A DNA stretch of 64,000 bases from assembly GCA_013399875.1 (NCBI GenBank), contig VXAZ01001116.1:1347696-1411695 (forward strand), written 5' to 3'. The stretch comes from Gymnorhina tibicen. Its lineage: Eukaryota; Chordata; Aves; Passeriformes; Artamidae. Both the position numbers and the translations under genes were made by a program. Of this stretch, positions 60,801 to 64,000 are shown one piece after another. Each line of letters starts with the position of its first letter. Position 1 is the stretch's first letter. Under the pieces are notes generated by a model that did not search any database, was not told the origin of the DNA, and saw nothing but the letters and a program-made list of their open reading frames with translations.

Positions 60801-63800
60801 CCCATGGCAGAGTCTGACCAGTGTAGTCCTTGCTATAAAATTCAGTACGGGATTGTCCTGCCAGGTGTCTCAACCAAGCGTCCACCAAGACCTGAGGTAG
60901 CTGCCGGCTCCGACACTGCCTGCGACTCTCTGCTTCTGCCTGGGGCTTTCTGACACCAGTGGTCACCTGGCCTATCCCTCCAGACCTCAGCAAGAGGTGA
61001 TGAAATCACCACATGACATGTATCCCCAGGTGGGGATTTGGGATGGAGGCAGCTTTAGCGCCACACGAATGAGTCAGCCTCCCGTGTCAGAGTGTTTCTT
61101 AATTTAGATGTACCAGGCTGCAGTTCCTCCAGACATTCATCCCTGAGCCTCTGTGCTCACTAGAAAGCCATTTCCTTTATTGTTGGTTCTCCGATGCCCT
61201 CCTGTAACTTACTGAGGGTGACTGACAGCACCTCAGGGGCACCGGCAGGTGAGGAGGAGCTGTGCCATGAAGGGAAACATTTCCACAACATGAGCAGGCA
61301 AGTAACATAATTTGCTTTAGAAACATCATTGCTGGTACGAAGCTCCAGAGCTTGGCCCATGTGTCATGCTTGTATCATAGAGGTATTGCCCAAATTATTT
61401 TGGAATCAAGGTCTTTGAATGTGTCCCACCTCAATTAATGCGCATTAGGGACTAAGAATTCACTCATATTCATATTACTATTAAATTTTGTTAATCTAAG
61501 GAATGCATCTTTGTCCTGAGGTCCCTCTTGCTAGCCAGAGGCAAGAGGTAATGATTTTGTTTTCAAAGTGAAATCTTAATAGCGCCCCACAAAGGATGTG
61601 GTGGGACTCCTAAGATAAACCTTCCCAATCACTACTTGCAGTGGGAGCGTGACAGTGGTCAGACGTCCACTCCGTTTGGTTCACCTTGTCTCTGGCTGCT
61701 GTTATCTCTTGTCTGGCTGTTGCTCAGTTTCAGACAGGTTAATAGCGAACCCACAGAGCAAGTAATGGAGAGGAAGAAATGACATTTTACTATTGTTATT
61801 AATTACTTTCACTATGGTAGCTTCTAGCAGTGGAGGCACAGAACGGGTCCCTGCTGGGGAAAGCACTCTGCAGATGCAATGGAAAGGCAATCCCTGCCCC
61901 AAGCAGCACGAATATCAAACAAAAAGATTATGAGAGAAGAGACTAGGTCTCAGTGTCATAAAGCTCTTATTTCCTTCTGCAACAGTGAAAACATGAAAAT
62001 CAAAGATTATTGCCTGACAGATGTTTCCATAAAGCAATAAAACAAGCAGAGAGAAGAGCAGTCTTGCATGAAGACAATATTTCCCTTTGGATGCTTGACT
62101 GCTGCTTCACTGGGAAGTTTTCCATGTCTTGCTCCATCCCCCTGAGTAGTAGCCATTCTTCTCTGTGAGCAATTTCTTGAAGCCAATGAGGGAAAGCCTT
62201 GGGACAAGAAAACCTTTGGAGTGGGAAACCTCAACAACACACCTCTTCAATCCTGTGCATTCTCTGCAACCTCCTGTGGGGAAACTCCTTCCAGGGGCTG
62301 TTTCAGTACTCAATGAAAATAACTTTCCTGTGTTCTCTGCGAAGTCATAAGTCAGAATTACTCCAAATATTTTATTAATGGGACAATGCCCACATGCAGT
62401 GTAATGAAGCCAGCTCTTAGCCTCCCCATACCATCAGCAGGTGAGTAAGTAATGCTCTAAGCAGCTAAAGCTCTCAGGTGCTATTTTCTCCTCAAAACCA
62501 GTACATGTGACCCAGCGTCTGGTTTTGGAGTTGAAACTGCTTATTGCATCCCCAGCTTTTCTGTGGCCAGTAGGGAAAAGGCAGCAATGCAAATTTCTGT
62601 TATGTGCAGAAGAAGAAAGAAAGCTTCATTTAGTAATACCCATGTATTATTGAAACGTTTATCACTTTGCTCTTTCTCAGAACTAGTGCTCATCAATTTA
62701 TCATGTGCCTTACATTTTGCTACCTACATTTTCTTACTCTTGGTAAATCTTTTAAAGGCAACCTGAAAAGTTACCACACCAACCATGACCCATTTGCGTG
62801 TTTGTGGCTGGGTGTCTGAATTACTCTGCTGCTCAGGGTTGGGAAAATTGTGTCTGAAAACCCCAGTCCCTCTCTTCTGATGTTAACATCCCACTGCCAG
62901 CACCCTCCCTCTCCACCAAGACACCCAGCCACAGACAAGGCACTGAAATAAGACCATAGGAATGTGGAGGAAAACACCTTTTGGTATCTCTCTCTGCCTC
63001 CTCTGCCCACCTTGGCAGCCAGGCCCTGGGCAGCCCTGGCCAGGGCACAGAAGTGTGCCTATGAGGATTGGAGCCAGCCAGCATGTGGCTGCAGGTCTGT
63101 GGTGAACAACTGCAGAAGTGCTACCTCCTGCCTGGACAGGGGCTTGGGCAAGTGCTGTGAGCTGCTGCTCCGGCTCTGGCCTCTCAGTCTGGGTGATCTG
63201 CAAAAACCTGACTGAAGCCTGGCCAGAAGAAGCTCCTCAACCACCCTACTTCACCCACTATGGTTAACCAGCTTCCAGATACCATGGGGGCAGCACTGAA
63301 CACCCAGAAAGTCAGTGAGGAAGGATGGAATCTCTCCCTGTCCCTTGATGGGACAGTGGTATGGGGCAGCAGAGCCCCGTCCCCCCACTGGCATGGGGAG
63401 AGTTGGGACGTGGCATTCTTCTCGTGCCCATCACCCCAAAGTTTCATGGTGCACCAAATTCCAGCTTTGAACATTTAAGAGCAGGCTGGCTGCTACTCCC
63501 CATCACGAAGGAGTTGTTTCTTTACAATGTATGTTTTATTTATAGATTAACATTAACATTTGCAAGAGGAATGACTTGGGCTCTGAGTTATCACTTCCTA
63601 TTAACCTGAAATTATTGAGTGTCTGAAATTCGTGAAGAAATGCAGTGAGCAGAAAGTATGAGAAAAATGTTCCTCTCCTTTCCTTGAAGCAGAGAATAAA
63701 CAGCCTCCTCCCTTTGGAGGGCTGTGCACGGAAATGTCAAACGAAAGTGACAGCAATTGCCTTTTCAAAGAATCACAAACATTATCCATTTTCCATCTCA

Positions 63801-64000
63801 TATGTGTACAGCTCTTAATATATATTGCATAACGTACATTATCAGATTCCTATCTGCCATTAATCATTGATTTTAGATTGCACAGAAGGGCAGGTCCTGC
63901 AGCCTTTGTCCTGTTGTGCTTTACAGCCCTTGCTCCTATGAAAATATTTCCCTCTAGCAACAGTACAGCAGCCTTGGGGTTTTGTTTGAACAGGATCTGA
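54854..64000. other. Intergenic, no recognised gene
   Basis: No exon, RNA gene or named repeat could be supported to the end of the window. Homopolymers: T-run near 57931-57940 and 13 T at 58083-58095. The 62800-63480 stretch is GC-richer with several overlapping open frames on both strands (longest 106 codons) and no domain. The plus frame at 60581-60817 (78 codons, ending VTVKVPHGRV) is open but has no recognised relative. Confidence 0.5.
58083..58095. repeat. Poly(T) tract, 13 bases
   Basis: Uninterrupted T13, with no retroelement body recognisable on the minus strand next to it. Confidence 0.85.

Noticed and set aside
60581..60817. Plus-strand ORF ending VEQIVQVTVKVPHGRV, suggestive of a viral or structural protein fragment
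   Set aside because: Only a short helix-like stretch looks protein-like; nothing else around it supports an endogenous viral or host gene.

Overview
The window looks like a piece of a bird nuclear genome. Two things point there. The only recognisable gene is vertebrate ALG10, and the dispersed repeats are CR1 retrotransposons with the avian/reptilian octamer tail (ATTCTRTG-type) plus LTRs of avian endogenous-retrovirus type. Overall the sequence is AT-rich, intron- and intergenic-like, with scattered GC-richer patches and no bacterial-style gene packing.

Layout. Positions 1-1331 are the end of an ALG10 intron, which begins inside an antisense CR1 fragment and ends at a good branch point and splice acceptor. 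Positions 1332-2387 are the large last coding exon of ALG10, intact to its stop codon, followed by a 3' UTR with several poly(A) signals (best at 2752, others at 2682, 3056 and 3498). From about 3.5 kb to the end, roughly 60 kb, I find no exon that I can assign to a known protein. This is most simply the intergenic region downstream of ALG10. In mammals the ALG10B copy is followed by CPNE8 in the opposite orientation, so a CPNE8-facing gene desert is a plausible but unproven reading. I saw no CPNE8 or SYT10 peptide in any frame.

Repeats give the intergenic part its landmarks: CR1 tails on the minus strand at 7147 and 45123; an old, decayed CR1 reverse-transcriptase segment on the plus strand at about 46340-47290; a well-delimited solo LTR at 34947-35616 with TGTC...CACA ends and a perfect 5-bp target duplication (AGGTG); a short piece of a second avian LTR at 54807; a diverged local duplication at 7460/7941; and several microsatellites and short tandem duplications.

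No tRNA, rRNA, CRISPR, operon or other prokaryotic system is present, and I found no convincing new multigene system. The best leads are a few minus-strand ORFs with protein-like composition (13511-13780, 27400-27642, 4842-5099), AT-rich blocks resembling conserved noncoding elements (22.6-22.9 kb, 25.5-26.1 kb, 31.3 kb), and the solo LTR. All CNE and small-ORF ideas rest on pattern recognition alone and need alignment to other birds.
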